Assembly (NCBI GenBank): GCA_002406015.1
Contig: DHMX01000014.1
Span: forward strand, 62,001 to 126,000
From: Lachnospiraceae bacterium UBA4631
GTDB lineage: Bacteria > Bacillota > Clostridia > Lachnospirales > Lachnospiraceae
Direction of reading: 5' to 3'
Length of the DNA stretch: 64,000 nucleotides
Position numbers and translations under genes: made by a program
Shown here: one piece after another, positions 32,890 through 43,799 of the stretch
Layout: each line of letters begins with the position of its first letter
Position numbering within the stretch: position 1 is the first letter of the stretch
The notes under the pieces: model-generated
Told to the model about the DNA's origin: nothing
The model's database searches: none
The model's input: only the letters and a program-made list of their open reading frames with translations

Positions 32890-34380
32890 ATGAAACATAC
32901 GAATAACAAAGGTGTCAGTTTAATAGAGATTTTGATTGCTGTTGTTATTTTTACCATATGTGTTACTCCAATTATTTATCAGCTCACATTAGGAATGCGA
33001 ATTAGCCAGAGAGCAGATGACCAGCAGGCAGCAACAGATTATTCTAAGTCTATTGCAGAGACCATGAAACAGATGGAGCTGCAGTCAACGTATACGGATG
33101 CTGCATTATCGGATTTGGCAGCTCAGTTGGGAATTGTAGGGGATATTAAATGTACCGCGACGTTCTATTCTGTGAAAGCGGATGGAACGAACGGTACGGT
33201 GATTCCTAGAAATTCTTACTTGTCATCGGCACCGATTACCGCGGCACCGGATGGAGGAAGCTTAGGAACACAGTTTAATTCTGTCAGTGCTATGTATCAG
33301 GTGTTGAAACAGGCAAACAGTATGCCGGGTGCCATACAGGAGGCATTGGTTCGGGAATACCGTTTTACCGGTCAAGCTGTTATTGATTATCGGGATTATG
33401 ATGTGGATATTGTTATGAATACTTTACCATATGCATTGAGTTCTTTGAATAACGCATCCTATATAGACCCGAATGCGATTAATGTAGGAAATCTGTCCAG
33501 CTTGGATTCTTCGGCAACAGCAATTATTCCGAGCGTCTCAAACTATGATGCAGTCGCAACCGCTTCCTACTTTAATGCAGTTATATCTGCATTGGAGAGT
33601 ACAGGAAGTGAAGCAGATGCCAATCTGGCAACTCGAATTAAGAATGGAACCAGCCAGATAAATGATCAGGCAACAAAAGAGATTACAATAACAATCGACA
33701 ATATTACGAAAGCAGACGGAACACCGGGATATGAAATTAGTTGTGGAATTATTTATGATAATCCATCTATTGTAGGCAGTAGTGGATATGGAGTATCGGC
33801 AGAAGATTCTGTGATTGAATATGTGGCATATCATCAGCAGTTTGATAAGCTTCCGGATATATATCTGATGTATAACCAATTCAAATATCATCAGCAGTTT
33901 GCAGATGATAAGATAATAGTTATAAACAATACATCAGATGCAGCTAAGTTATTTGTTGTGCGGACGGCAGAAACCAATGATAATGTAAGGGATATTACGA
34001 ATGAAGGCAGCAAGGATTTGGTGCCGACCGATACCGCACAGGTTCGTGATCAGGTAGAAGCAGACGGAAAATATTTGTACCATACGGGATTTTTCTTGTT
34101 ACAGGACCCTGCAAGTCATCCGGTGGAAATCTATACAAATATTCCGCTGAAGCAGACGGTTGGAGGTTCAGAAGTAACTAACATTACAACGAGTTCGGAT
34201 GTTGATGCGGCAAAATATAAGATGTCAATTAATGTAGATGATCCAACAAGTGTAGTAAAAGAAATTAGTGAGGATGAGCGGTATTCGGAAACCGGACGAG
34301 TATATAATATAGTTATTACATTAACTAACCAGAAATCCGGTAATGAAACAACGATTGATACGTCAAAGGGGGATTACTAA
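32890..34380 (+). CDS. Minor prepilin, PilV-like, large
   Basis: This 496-residue prepilin has leader MKHTNNKG, mature VSLIE with Glu5, and hydrophobic α1 helix ILIAVVIFTICVTPIIYQL. The C-terminal region is long and β-rich, with no enzyme motif recognised. Minor pilins of this class prime assembly and decorate the tip. The stop overlaps the next start (TAATG), so the minor pilins are coupled. Confidence 0.82.
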   Translation: MKHTNNKGVSLIEILIAVVIFTICVTPIIYQLTLGMRISQRADDQQAATDYSKSIAETMKQMELQSTYTDAALSDLAAQLGIVGDIKCTATFYSVKADGTNGTVIPRNSYLSSAPITAAPDGGSLGTQFNSVSAMYQVLKQANSMPGAIQEALVREYRFTGQAVIDYRDYDVDIVMNTLPYALSSLNNASYIDPNAINVGNLSSLDSSATAIIPSVSNYDAVATASYFNAVISALESTGSEADANLATRIKNGTSQINDQATKEITITIDNITKADGTPGYEISCGIIYDNPSIVGSSGYGVSAEDSVIEYVAYHQQFDKLPDIYLMYNQFKYHQQFADDKIIVINNTSDAAKLFVVRTAETNDNVRDITNEGSKDLVPTDTAQVRDQVEADGKYLYHTGFFLLQDPASHPVEIYTNIPLKQTVGGSEVTNITTSSDVDAAKYKMSINVDDPTSVVKEISEDERYSETGRVYNIVITLTNQKSGNETTIDTSKGDY

Positions 34381-37007
34381 TGCAGAGTAAGAATAAGAAA
34401 AAAATGAATAACAATGGTAATACCTTCGTAGTTGTTATGGTATCAATTGCGTGTATGTCTATTCTGGTAGCAACGATTCTCGCAACGGTAGGATATTACT
34501 ACCGGGCTCGCTATATGGATTTGGAAAACAAAAGCAACTTCTACTATGTAGAGCAGGCAATGGATGATATTTATTCCGGAGTCGGAAACGACTCCGTGAA
34601 TGCCTTGTTTGCAGCGTATTCGGATACAGTGGAAGTTATGATTTATTATGACCCGGTGACGGGAAAGTATGTACCGATTGATGAGACAACAGCAAATAAG
34701 ATTATGAAGCAGAAGTTCTTACAGCAGTTGTCAACCAATGATGAATATAAGTCACAGCAGCAGTTATATCTGCATCTGCGTTCCTTTATTCATGGAATCG
34801 AAGGTACGACCAGAACCGATTTGTATGATGCTGACGGAGACCCGGCAGGGATTCAGTTCACAAATGCTTCCGAAGGAATTGACTATACGATTGAACTGGT
34901 AAATCCTAAGAATCTGAGTGCAACAGAGCCTAGAATGTATTTGGAGGTTGCAACTAAGACGGTGGGAGAAGGAGCAGCAGCTACAACACAGTACGATAAG
35001 CTGATTATTCATAATGTTACCTTAAAGCGTTCTACAGCAGACGGTTATGTGCAGTCCATTACGACGGATATAGATATTTCAGAACCGGAGTTTGATGTAT
35101 CCTTCAGTAATGTAGACCGTATGGTAAATGAATTATATGATTTCTCCATGATTGCAGATATGGGTATTGAATTTGATGCGGCAACAAAGACAAATGAATC
35201 CATTGCCATTACAGGTAATGTATATGCCGGTTCGGATTATTATAATAAGACATATAATGAGAATTCGGACACCAGAGTATCCAATTACTATAGCGGAGCA
35301 GATGTTACAAAGCTGGCAGCCTGCAATGGTCTGAATGAAAACAGTCATTTTTCAGGTATCTATAATAATGCATCCAATATCAGCATTATGGCAGATAAGG
35401 TAATTGTTCCGGGTTCTATTTCGGTAATTAATAATGCACAGATGAGTATTATGGGTAATGTTGCTTCAATCAGCGGTGGAAATGCAGAGGTATGGGCAGA
35501 TAACATTGTATTGTCACCATCTTATACCATCGGACGAGGAAATATTACGACAGGCGGTAAGCTGACGATGCATGCAAATGCATATATCGCAGACGATTTG
35601 GAAATCAATCAGGACCAGGCTGAGGTGAATTTATCCGGTAACTATTATGGATATAATTATTCTCAGACAGATGAGTCGGAGCGGGCATTATCAGAGTATG
35701 CTTCCAGCGGAAAGGCACATTTTAACAGTAGTGCGATTATTGTAAATGGTAAGCGGGCAACGATTGACTTATCCGATGTAGAAAACCTGTATGTAGCAGG
35801 ACGTGCATACATTGAAACTTCACGTATGAAGGATGTAACAATTGCTTCTGATGGTTTGTCATCGACCACTTCTTATGTAGAGGTAGAAGGAAATACAGAT
35901 GTACAGACCGGTGAATCTATATCCGTTCGAAGCAATCAGATTGCATATATGCCATTAGGGGTTAAGAAGCTGGCAGACGGAACAGAGATTCCGAAGTTTA
36001 CCAGTGTATATGATGACTTTAATGATACGATTTATGCAAACATTAAGGAATGGCTGGATGATAGTCAGCCGTTGATTACACAGACAATTTCAGATAATAC
36101 ATATTATTTCCTGAACTTTAAGAGTGCAGCGGATGCGACGAAGTTCTTTGATTGGTATGCCAACACATTACCAACCATGGCGGGTTATAGTCAGGCAACG
36201 GATTTGATAGATGTTCGGGCATACTCAGACTTTAGTGTGGATAACATTACGTTGAATGACAAGACCACTTCTGTAATTGCAACATCAGGTTCTTATACCT
36301 CCGGAGCATTGAATGTGTCAAAGAATAATTCGTTAACCATTACTTCTCCAACGGAGACAGGAAGCTTGATTAATGGAGAAGGTAATTCAACAACTGTGAA
36401 CTTCACAACACTGGCGAAGCAGTATAATAATGATTATAAGGAAATGAAGTATACTTTACAGGTGATTGACCCAAGTAAGTATACCGGTGATGAGCAGACC
36501 AAAGCACAGGATGCCAAGGATGCAGTCGCAGCTATGGACAGTAAGGATTTAACACCGATTAATTATTATCTGGATTTCTCACAGATTACAACTACCATGG
36601 CAGATGGTGCTAAGATTGGTAATTATTATGTGTGGGTGTCAGATGGTGATGTTACGATTAATAAGCCTACCGGCAGCACCGGCAAGATTATGGGCTTAAT
36701 TATTGCGAAGGGTGATGTGAACTTTACGGATGCAGATCTGACAAGGTTTGAGGGCTTGATTATTACGGGAAGTAAGATAAAGGTAAATCATCAGATGAAC
36801 TTTATTGCAAACGCAGAAATCGTTAAGACGATTCTCAGAACTGCAGAATCAACCAAGGGCAATGCAACCGGTGATTATTCGGACATCTGTAAGATATTTA
36901 AGGATTATGAAGGAACTTCTTCAGGTGGTTCAGACAGTACACCTATTGAACGGATTGAAATCGGGGACATTCTTCAGTATTCAAACTGGAAGAAGAACAT
37001 AGAGTAG
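34380..37007 (+). CDS. PilX/GspK-like prepilin with a long β-solenoid-like domain
   Basis: This 875-residue protein has a basic leader (MQSKNKKKMNNNG) and a long hydrophobic helix from NTFVVVMVSIACMSILVAT. Glu5 is missing, as in GspK, the complex-capping minor pseudopilin. The segment LENKSNFYYVEQAMDDIY is typical of PilX N-termini in Clostridia. Residues ~310-520 contain short repeated β-strands (ISIMADKVIVPGSI, AEVWADNIVL, GGKLTMHANAYIADDLEI) suggesting a right-handed β-helix, and a related stretch recurs near 750-800. It is about five times longer than typical minor pilins. Probably a tip component or adhesin; that role is inferred. Confidence 0.75.
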   Translation: MQSKNKKKMNNNGNTFVVVMVSIACMSILVATILATVGYYYRARYMDLENKSNFYYVEQAMDDIYSGVGNDSVNALFAAYSDTVEVMIYYDPVTGKYVPIDETTANKIMKQKFLQQLSTNDEYKSQQQLYLHLRSFIHGIEGTTRTDLYDADGDPAGIQFTNASEGIDYTIELVNPKNLSATEPRMYLEVATKTVGEGAAATTQYDKLIIHNVTLKRSTADGYVQSITTDIDISEPEFDVSFSNVDRMVNELYDFSMIADMGIEFDAATKTNESIAITGNVYAGSDYYNKTYNENSDTRVSNYYSGADVTKLAACNGLNENSHFSGIYNNASNISIMADKVIVPGSISVINNAQMSIMGNVASISGGNAEVWADNIVLSPSYTIGRGNITTGGKLTMHANAYIADDLEINQDQAEVNLSGNYYGYNYSQTDESERALSEYASSGKAHFNSSAIIVNGKRATIDLSDVENLYVAGRAYIETSRMKDVTIASDGLSSTTSYVEVEGNTDVQTGESISVRSNQIAYMPLGVKKLADGTEIPKFTSVYDDFNDTIYANIKEWLDDSQPLITQTISDNTYYFLNFKSAADATKFFDWYANTLPTMAGYSQATDLIDVRAYSDFSVDNITLNDKTTSVIATSGSYTSGALNVSKNNSLTITSPTETGSLINGEGNSTTVNFTTLAKQYNNDYKEMKYTLQVIDPSKYTGDEQTKAQDAKDAVAAMDSKDLTPINYYLDFSQITTTMADGAKIGNYYVWVSDGDVTINKPTGSTGKIMGLIIAKGDVNFTDADLTRFEGLIITGSKIKVNHQMNFIANAEIVKTILRTAESTKGNATGDYSDICKIFKDYEGTSSGGSDSTPIERIEIGDILQYSNWKKNIE

Positions 37008-37018
37008 GTGGTGATGAG

Positions 37019-37636
37019 ATGAAGAAACAGCGTATGAACAATCAAGGTTACTCTATGGTGGAGTTAGTTATTGTTATAGCAATCATAGCAATCTTATCGG
37101 TATTGTCACTGGTAACGCTTCGGGCAGTTGAAAATTCGAAGAAGCAGAAGGCAGTATCTACCTTAGAATCAGAGATAACAACCTTACGGACGGCGACTAT
37201 GGCACAGGATTCTAGAATGGCATTGTTGTTGTATCGTGAGAATGAGACGAGTGGTACGTATTACATCAAGCGGGGTTACTGCGACAGTGCAGGGGATTTT
37301 CATCCGTTATCGGATGCAGCGGGGGAGAATAGCGGACCTTCCGATAATCCGAATCTCTATCAATTGGATTATTATGATTATGTAGGCGTGGCAAATCCCG
37401 TAACCGTGATGCAGCGGGGAACGATAGCATATGAAGGTGAATACGTCGGTGCGGATGGAGTCATAATCCAATATAATAAGACGGATGGCTCTGTATTATC
37501 CGGAGCCGGAAAAATCGTATTCTTTGATAAGGGCGACAACTTTTTTGCTACCGTTCAGTTAAAGAAGGAAACCGGATTATATCAGGAAGCATATGGTACT
37601 ATCACAATTGATACTATCAATAATGTTCCATACTAA
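37019..37636 (+). CDS. Minor prepilin
   Basis: This 205-residue prepilin has leader MKKQRMNNQG, mature YSMVE with Glu5, helix LVIVIAIIAILSVLSL, and a basic linker (ENSKKQKAVSTLESEI). The globular domain contains a single cysteine (YCDSAGDF). It is part of the minor-pilin block; individual role unknown. Confidence 0.85.
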   Translation: MKKQRMNNQGYSMVELVIVIAIIAILSVLSLVTLRAVENSKKQKAVSTLESEITTLRTATMAQDSRMALLLYRENETSGTYYIKRGYCDSAGDFHPLSDAAGENSGPSDNPNLYQLDYYDYVGVANPVTVMQRGTIAYEGEYVGADGVIIQYNKTDGSVLSGAGKIVFFDKGDNFFATVQLKKETGLYQEAYGTITIDTINNVPY

Positions 37637-37655
37637 TGAAAGGGGTGATTGAAGG

Positions 37656-38468
37656 ATGAAAAAGAAACACAATCAAGGCTTTTCATTAGTTGAGCTGGTA
37701 ATTGCAGTTGCAATTCTGGCAATTATAATGGTTGCGATTGCAAGCTTTATGACATCAACAACGAAATCCTATAACCGAGCGAAAAATGATGCACAACTGC
37801 AGCAGACCGGACAGGAGCTGTTTGATATGATTTCGGATAAGGTTATGCAGGCGAAAGAAATACGGATAGGCAGAGATGGAAAAGAATATGCAATTTTAGG
37901 AACGAATCTTTCCACACAGGAGAACAATGCAGGTCAGCTATTAAAGGAAGATGGCAGTCCGGCATCAACCTCTGGCTCCGGATATGAGTTATATTCCTAT
38001 CGGATGCTGACACCGGAGGATACAGATATTGATTATATCTGTATCTGTTATGAGGGAATGAATACCTTTGCCGGGAAGACCGGATACGGTCCGATTGTAG
38101 ATGTATATTATTTTGATTCCGGTAATGTGTATTTGAAGCGGAATACCGGTGGAGTCAGAAATTCATCACTGGATAAATCTACAGACGGAAGCCCGGTTGA
38201 AACCGTGGACAATGATAACAGCCGGGTAAACCGGGATAATATGATAAATACCAGTATTGATGATTGGGCATCGGTGATAAATAAGGATGATTATTTGGTA
38301 TGTAAGAATATTGAAAATGTATATGCCTATTCAGTAGCAGATGAGAATGCCATTTATCTTCAGATTGATTTGGAAAAAAAGGGAATCGAAAATGTATCAC
38401 AGGGTATGATTACGATTCGAAACAGCTATGTGTTGCAGCCGGCAGGTTATCAGCCGCCGACACCATAG
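37656..38468 (+). CDS. Minor prepilin, PilW-like
   Basis: This 270-residue prepilin has leader MKKKHNQG, mature FSLVE with Glu5, helix LVIAVAILAIIMVAIASFM, and the PilW-like continuation QQTGQELFDMISDKVMQAK. It contains a β-rich C-terminus ending RNSYVLQPAGYQPPTP. Ribosome binding site GAAAGGGGTG. It sits just before the giant surface protein gene. Confidence 0.85.
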   Translation: MKKKHNQGFSLVELVIAVAILAIIMVAIASFMTSTTKSYNRAKNDAQLQQTGQELFDMISDKVMQAKEIRIGRDGKEYAILGTNLSTQENNAGQLLKEDGSPASTSGSGYELYSYRMLTPEDTDIDYICICYEGMNTFAGKTGYGPIVDVYYFDSGNVYLKRNTGGVRNSSLDKSTDGSPVETVDNDNSRVNRDNMINTSIDDWASVINKDDYLVCKNIENVYAYSVADENAIYLQIDLEKKGIENVSQGMITIRNSYVLQPAGYQPPTP

Positions 38469-38494
38469 GATAGAAAATGAGAAAGGAGCGAATT

Positions 38495-41400
38495 ATGTTA
38501 AAGAGTAAAACATTCAAAATCATAATTGGAGCAATCGTAGTATTGTCCGTTCTGGCTGCATCTTCTATCTGGGTGATTTCCTCCATGAAGTCAAATGCAG
38601 TAGATGAATTTGAGTATACGAAGTTGGGCGACAATAATGAAGCGGCAGCAACAAAGACGCAGATTGACCACATTATTGAAAATTCCAATACGTCAGATGC
38701 ACAAAATGACAGTAATTATAATATTTATATAATTACCAACGGTGCAACAGATGTAGCGGATGTAGTTAAGACCTTTATGACGGATAGCACAACCGGATTT
38801 ACGAAGTCCATTATCAACGATAATCGTACCATTTCCGAAATCATGCCGGATGGTAAGATAAATCTGGTAATAAAGACAGTGGGTGAATTGAACACACTGG
38901 ATAAGGATGGACTGGCAACTGCATTGGGAAGTGCGGATTTGATTTATCTGTATGCACCTTCTAAGCTGGCATATACCGGAAACACAGCTATTTCAGAGGA
39001 TTTATACGAATATCTTCATAATTATGCGTTTGGTGTGAATAAGCCGTTAATTGTGAACTATGAATTAAATAACAGTGGAGATAAGGATGATTCTTCTGAG
39101 ACGACAACCGAGGGTGATGATTCCAATGCTTACTTCTTAGCAAGTATTGATTTTAAGAACAGTTGGAGAAGAACCAATACTACCAATATTGAAGGCTGGA
39201 AGTCTGATACAACAGATGTAGAGACAGTAATTGAAAATTATATGAGCTCAAATCGTTCTTTGTATTCTGCATATCAGGTAAACCGTCTGACTAAGCCGGA
39301 TGGGTATGATACCTGGGCAGATTACTGGTCAAGAAATGACGGAACTTCTACCTTAAATATTCTGTATGTATATGGTGATAATCTGGGTGATGCGACAGCT
39401 ATGGATAATGTAGGAAGCTGGATGCTTGGAGCCGGTAAGAATTCCGTATTCAACGGTTTGTCTACCGACTTGCCGGAGAATTATCATGTGGATGCAGTAA
39501 AGGGTAATGATTTAACTGTAGAATCCTTCTATGTTGGTGGTGACGTTACAGCAGCAAAGAAGTATGATTATATCTTCATTGCACCGGATAACTATAGTAC
39601 GGCAAATGATATTTCAACTGAGGTTCGTACCTTATTGAACCAGTTATCAGCAGATACCAAGGGATTAACCTATATTATGTTTGGTACGTTGAAGGGAAAG
39701 ACCTCCACTACAACCGGTGGTGGAAATAGCGGTACTGTTTCAGAGAATCTGAGTATCGATACTTCTACCAACTATGGTAAGTTAATTGATTTATCGATTA
39801 CAACGACAGGATATGCAAAGAAGAGCAGCGTATTGGTAATTGGTACGAAGTTCATGGATACATTGGCAGCAAACCCATCCATGAATCAGACAAAGATTAG
39901 CAAGATTGTATCGTTAATTAATAAGAGTACATTCCGGAATCATGCCGGTTCCGGCGGCGGTTCCGAGAGTGGTTCTGTATCCACGACCCTGTTCCGGGTT
40001 CTGGAATTGCAGCCTTGCTATCCGATTGATTTGGAATATGCATTCCGTTCGAATGCACCGACCACAGGTGTCAGCCGGTTAAACGGTTATGATGGTAAGG
40101 GTAATTATTATACAGTACCTGCAAATGTGGTAAATACTTCTGAAATTGATGAATATGCAGATGATAACGGTAATATAGATACCGAATATTATCAGTGGGA
40201 TTTGTCAAAGGCGAAGCTGGCATATGCCTTGAATATGTCGGTTGACCAGATTGAGCTGGTACAGATGTCTACGGAGGAATTTATTACCTCAAAGGCAAAT
40301 GTTGCAGACAGCTATGATTTGATATATGTAGGTGGTAATAAATCGGCATTAAAGCCTTCTACCGCATACAGCTATTATACAGGTTCCAATTCCTTTAATT
40401 ATCAGACGGTATATCAGTCAGGCTTTACCATGTATGCACATACGGGTGGTCTGGCAGGTATTGCAGGAGAATTAAAGAATAAGACTTATACAACAACCGC
40501 ATATAACGGTAATGATTTGACGTATGACCGGTTGCAGGCATTAAAGACATATATTGATGCAGGAATGCCGATTGTATTCAGTAATGAAATCTGGAATGCA
40601 TATGCAAATGAAGCAAAGACCAAAGGCTATACCAATCGCTTCATTGATCCGGATTCCAATATGTATGCACTATGTGCATATGCAGAAAGTAAGAGTGCCG
40701 CCGGCAATGTATTACTGGGCTGGGAAAATAAAGAGAAAAGCGGTTCCATTGATGACTATTGGGTTATGAATGAATATGATGCTTCAGCAGGAACCGGACA
40801 GGTAATACGAATCGACAATACCGAAGGAAAATACGGTAGTGCAAGTAAGGTAACCGTCTTTACAGACCAATTAAGTGATGATATATATACACTGGTATAT
40901 GGTTATGACGGATATACACCTGCTGTCAGACCAAAGTATTCGATTACAACGAATGCAGTAGCATATGCTTATGGTGATGATAAGACGAAGTTAACAGAAC
41001 GGGATTTGACATGGACCATTGAGCTGTTGAATCCAATTGAAGGACATACTTATCAGGCAGTTTTATTAGAGGATGAGGATGATAACGCTGAGTTTGATGT
41101 GTCTGGTGAAACAATCGGAGATGTTGTAACCGTTACAGACGGCAAGGCAACTCTGACCTATACATATCCGAGTGATGACTTTGGAGCATTTAGCTGGAAG
41201 GTTCTGGTAACAGATGTGACAGCAGAGGGTGCTTCTATCGGAAACGGACCGTCTACCGGATACTCTGCAATTTCTTCCATTGCAAGAAGTGAGACACAGT
41301 CTAAGAAGCAGGCAACCATTCTTGAAATTATGCCGATGAAGGTTGCGGATGTCGGTAGTCAGGATGGTCAGGATGGACATACGTTGTATCTGGACAGTAA

Positions 41401-43753
41401 TTTCCAGCAGGCTCGTGGCAGCAAGTTTTTATATCAGACGTATGAAGGCTATAATCCGAATCCGGCACAGGGCGAGACACAAAAGGCAATTGAATGGGGC
41501 TATGTGCCGAATCCGAAGACCAGTAGTGGTGAAAAATCATATTATTCTTCTGTAGATATTGACTTTACAAAGAACGGATTTAATTTCCAGGGAAAGGTAT
41601 ATCTTGGAAAATATCAGACTACCTTAGGTATTAACCGCTATGATTCGACAGCAGACCATGAGGACTTTACATACAATTATGTAGACGAAATAGCAGATGA
41701 TTTTGATTTATCTTTGGATATTATGTATATGGATGACATTGAATACTATTCAGAGAAGGCAAACGATGCAAGTATCACAGAGGAGCAGCGAGATGCATAT
41801 TTGCAGAAGGCAAACAGTGCAAAAGAGGTATATGATGCATATTCTGACCCAACCTCGGAAGAGTATAAAGCGTTAGCAGAAGCAGAGACGAATCTGAGAA
41901 ATGCAATTATCAGCATTCGCGATGGAAACGGATATGCAGCAACCGACAATGGCAGAAGCTACAGCTTTAGCAGTAGTGAATATAATACTTATGATTTCAC
42001 AAGGATTTTGGAGTCAAAAGAGTATTTCAGATTCTTCTATCTGAATACAAAGTTAGCCAGTGATAGTGAAGTCTTAAATCAGGGAGACGGAAATGCTCCG
42101 GTTACGATTTTCTATCGTCAGGCATATAAGCCTTATATGCAGTTGCTGGATAAGAAGATAGATGCATATCGGATTTACCGGCACAATAGTATGCTGGCAT
42201 ATGGACCGGAAGAGTATCTTCGTAAGAATTATGATGTTATTGTAATTGGTTTCTACGATGATAAGCGAAGCGGATTTGAAGACTTTTCAACAACTGCTTG
42301 TGATGACTTGGAGTATTTTATCAATGCAGACGGTAGCTTACTGATGACGCATGATAATATGACAAAGTACGGAGAAGGTCGGGTATCTTTGAACTTAACC
42401 AATAAGCTGTTATCCTATGCGGGTATGCAGAGATTTGGTGATTTGACAGAGACTTCCGGAACAGAAAGCAGTAATTTACCGCAATATGTATCAGCAAGTG
42501 GTAATCCGAAGTACTTTGTAAGCTCGGTAAGCTCAGGCTTGAAGCCACCGAAGTCAGCATGGGGAAGCTATCAGATAGAATGGAACAATGGTGTAGGCTC
42601 CTATGTAATTGATGAGACTGCTTCACCGTTGGATTTGAGTACAAAGCTTGGCATTTCAAGTTCGGTATGGAATTCAACTGTAACAGAGTGGTTTAAGATT
42701 AGTAATACACCAAATGGTAAGATTGGTTATCCGGGATATTCAGATGCATTTATCAATTACAGAAATGACCGGGCCGGCTCTTTACCATATGCATTTGCAG
42801 AATTTGAAATTGAGCGGCAGATAGCATATAACTTGAATTATGTAGGCTTGAATATAACAGGAACAACAAAGGCAACACAGGTAAACAGAGGTGTTGTTAC
42901 CACATATCCGTTCTTTGTTTCTTCAGACCTTAGAATTTCTCCGACACATAATCAGGCGTACGCACTGGATATGGAGGATGATGATGTAACAGTATGGTAT
43001 ACCTTTGCAGCAGACAGCCGTTCGGGAGCAAATACCTCCGGTAGTGGTGGTTCGTTAAGTGCAGTAGAATTGAAGCAAAATTCATCTCTGTATGCTGCAT
43101 CACCGAAGGATGGTATGGATAGCTACTTTATTTATTCAAAAAATAACATTACCTATTGTGGTGCCGGACATTCTCAGATTACAGGTGATAATCGTGATAA
43201 CAATGACGAGAGAAAGCTGTTCCTGAATGTATTGGTAAATATGGCACAGAAGAGTGGTAAGCAGATAGAGAAGGAAGCAGATATTATACTGTATGACCCG
43301 GATGGAACAACAAAGGCTCCTGGTAATGTAGTTAAGCGAGATGCGGTAAATGGTTACTTCATTAATACAAACTCGCATGTAGGTTATCCGGAATTTGGTT
43401 TCAAGATGGATAAGAATAAGAATCAGATTGTAACCGATGTTCAGATATTCTATGATTTGGACTACAGTACAACCAAGACGGAGGAAGAGAATAATATGCC
43501 GGCGGGAGCAGATAAGCATATTATGGTTCCGACAACGGATGATATTATTGAAGTATTGAATGGTGGAGAGGTATTCATTGTAGACCGAACCACATGTCCG
43601 GGACTGGTAACGAAGCGAAGCTACTTTGAACCGTATGGTGGACAGTACACCTATCTGGTGATTCGGGTTACCATGAAGGAAGGTACTAAGACCATTGTTA
43701 CAACGAAACGAATTAAGGTTATTCTGACACGGGATGTTTTGGATTTGACTTAA
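38495..43753 (+). CDS. Giant membrane-anchored surface protein (DUF5057-like) at end of pilus operon
   Basis: This 1752-residue protein starts at 38495 behind GAAAGGAGCG; an ATG at 38477 precedes that site. It has a basic N-terminus and a single membrane helix or uncleaved signal (~7-30), and the rest is extracytoplasmic. I recall such proteins as DUF5057 family; this is from memory. Repeated elements are visible: FRVLELQPCYP (~499) and ATILEIMPMK (~939). Four Rossmann-like segments also recur: ADLIYLYAPS (~147), YDYIFIAPDN (~357), YDLIYVGGN (~606), YDVIVIGFYDD (~1245, followed by SLLMTHDNM). These resemble degenerate glutamine-amidotransferase-like folds. No sortase motif. Position suggests a pilus tip adhesin or a PilY1 analogue; inferred. 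Confidence 0.75.
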   Translation: MLKSKTFKIIIGAIVVLSVLAASSIWVISSMKSNAVDEFEYTKLGDNNEAAATKTQIDHIIENSNTSDAQNDSNYNIYIITNGATDVADVVKTFMTDSTTGFTKSIINDNRTISEIMPDGKINLVIKTVGELNTLDKDGLATALGSADLIYLYAPSKLAYTGNTAISEDLYEYLHNYAFGVNKPLIVNYELNNSGDKDDSSETTTEGDDSNAYFLASIDFKNSWRRTNTTNIEGWKSDTTDVETVIENYMSSNRSLYSAYQVNRLTKPDGYDTWADYWSRNDGTSTLNILYVYGDNLGDATAMDNVGSWMLGAGKNSVFNGLSTDLPENYHVDAVKGNDLTVESFYVGGDVTAAKKYDYIFIAPDNYSTANDISTEVRTLLNQLSADTKGLTYIMFGTLKGKTSTTTGGGNSGTVSENLSIDTSTNYGKLIDLSITTTGYAKKSSVLVIGTKFMDTLAANPSMNQTKISKIVSLINKSTFRNHAGSGGGSESGSVSTTLFRVLELQPCYPIDLEYAFRSNAPTTGVSRLNGYDGKGNYYTVPANVVNTSEIDEYADDNGNIDTEYYQWDLSKAKLAYALNMSVDQIELVQMSTEEFITSKANVADSYDLIYVGGNKSALKPSTAYSYYTGSNSFNYQTVYQSGFTMYAHTGGLAGIAGELKNKTYTTTAYNGNDLTYDRLQALKTYIDAGMPIVFSNEIWNAYANEAKTKGYTNRFIDPDSNMYALCAYAESKSAAGNVLLGWENKEKSGSIDDYWVMNEYDASAGTGQVIRIDNTEGKYGSASKVTVFTDQLSDDIYTLVYGYDGYTPAVRPKYSITTNAVAYAYGDDKTKLTERDLTWTIELLNPIEGHTYQAVLLEDEDDNAEFDVSGETIGDVVTVTDGKATLTYTYPSDDFGAFSWKVLVTDVTAEGASIGNGPSTGYSAISSIARSETQSKKQATILEIMPMKVADVGSQDGQDGHTLYLDSNFQQARGSKFLYQTYEGYNPNPAQGETQKAIEWGYVPNPKTSSGEKSYYSSVDIDFTKNGFNFQGKVYLGKYQTTLGINRYDSTADHEDFTYNYVDEIADDFDLSLDIMYMDDIEYYSEKANDASITEEQRDAYLQKANSAKEVYDAYSDPTSEEYKALAEAETNLRNAIISIRDGNGYAATDNGRSYSFSSSEYNTYDFTRILESKEYFRFFYLNTKLASDSEVLNQGDGNAPVTIFYRQAYKPYMQLLDKKIDAYRIYRHNSMLAYGPEEYLRKNYDVIVIGFYDDKRSGFEDFSTTACDDLEYFINADGSLLMTHDNMTKYGEGRVSLNLTNKLLSYAGMQRFGDLTETSGTESSNLPQYVSASGNPKYFVSSVSSGLKPPKSAWGSYQIEWNNGVGSYVIDETASPLDLSTKLGISSSVWNSTVTEWFKISNTPNGKIGYPGYSDAFINYRNDRAGSLPYAFAEFEIERQIAYNLNYVGLNITGTTKATQVNRGVVTTYPFFVSSDLRISPTHNQAYALDMEDDDVTVWYTFAADSRSGANTSGSGGSLSAVELKQNSSLYAASPKDGMDSYFIYSKNNITYCGAGHSQITGDNRDNNDERKLFLNVLVNMAQKSGKQIEKEADIILYDPDGTTKAPGNVVKRDAVNGYFINTNSHVGYPEFGFKMDKNKNQIVTDVQIFYDLDYSTTKTEEENNMPAGADKHIMVPTTDDIIEVLNGGEVFIVDRTTCPGLVTKRSYFEPYGGQYTYLVIRVTMKEGTKTIVTTKRIKVILTRDVLDLT

Positions 43754-43799
43754 TACGCAGATAACCAAGGCTTTCGGTTCGGACAAAAAATGAGATATG

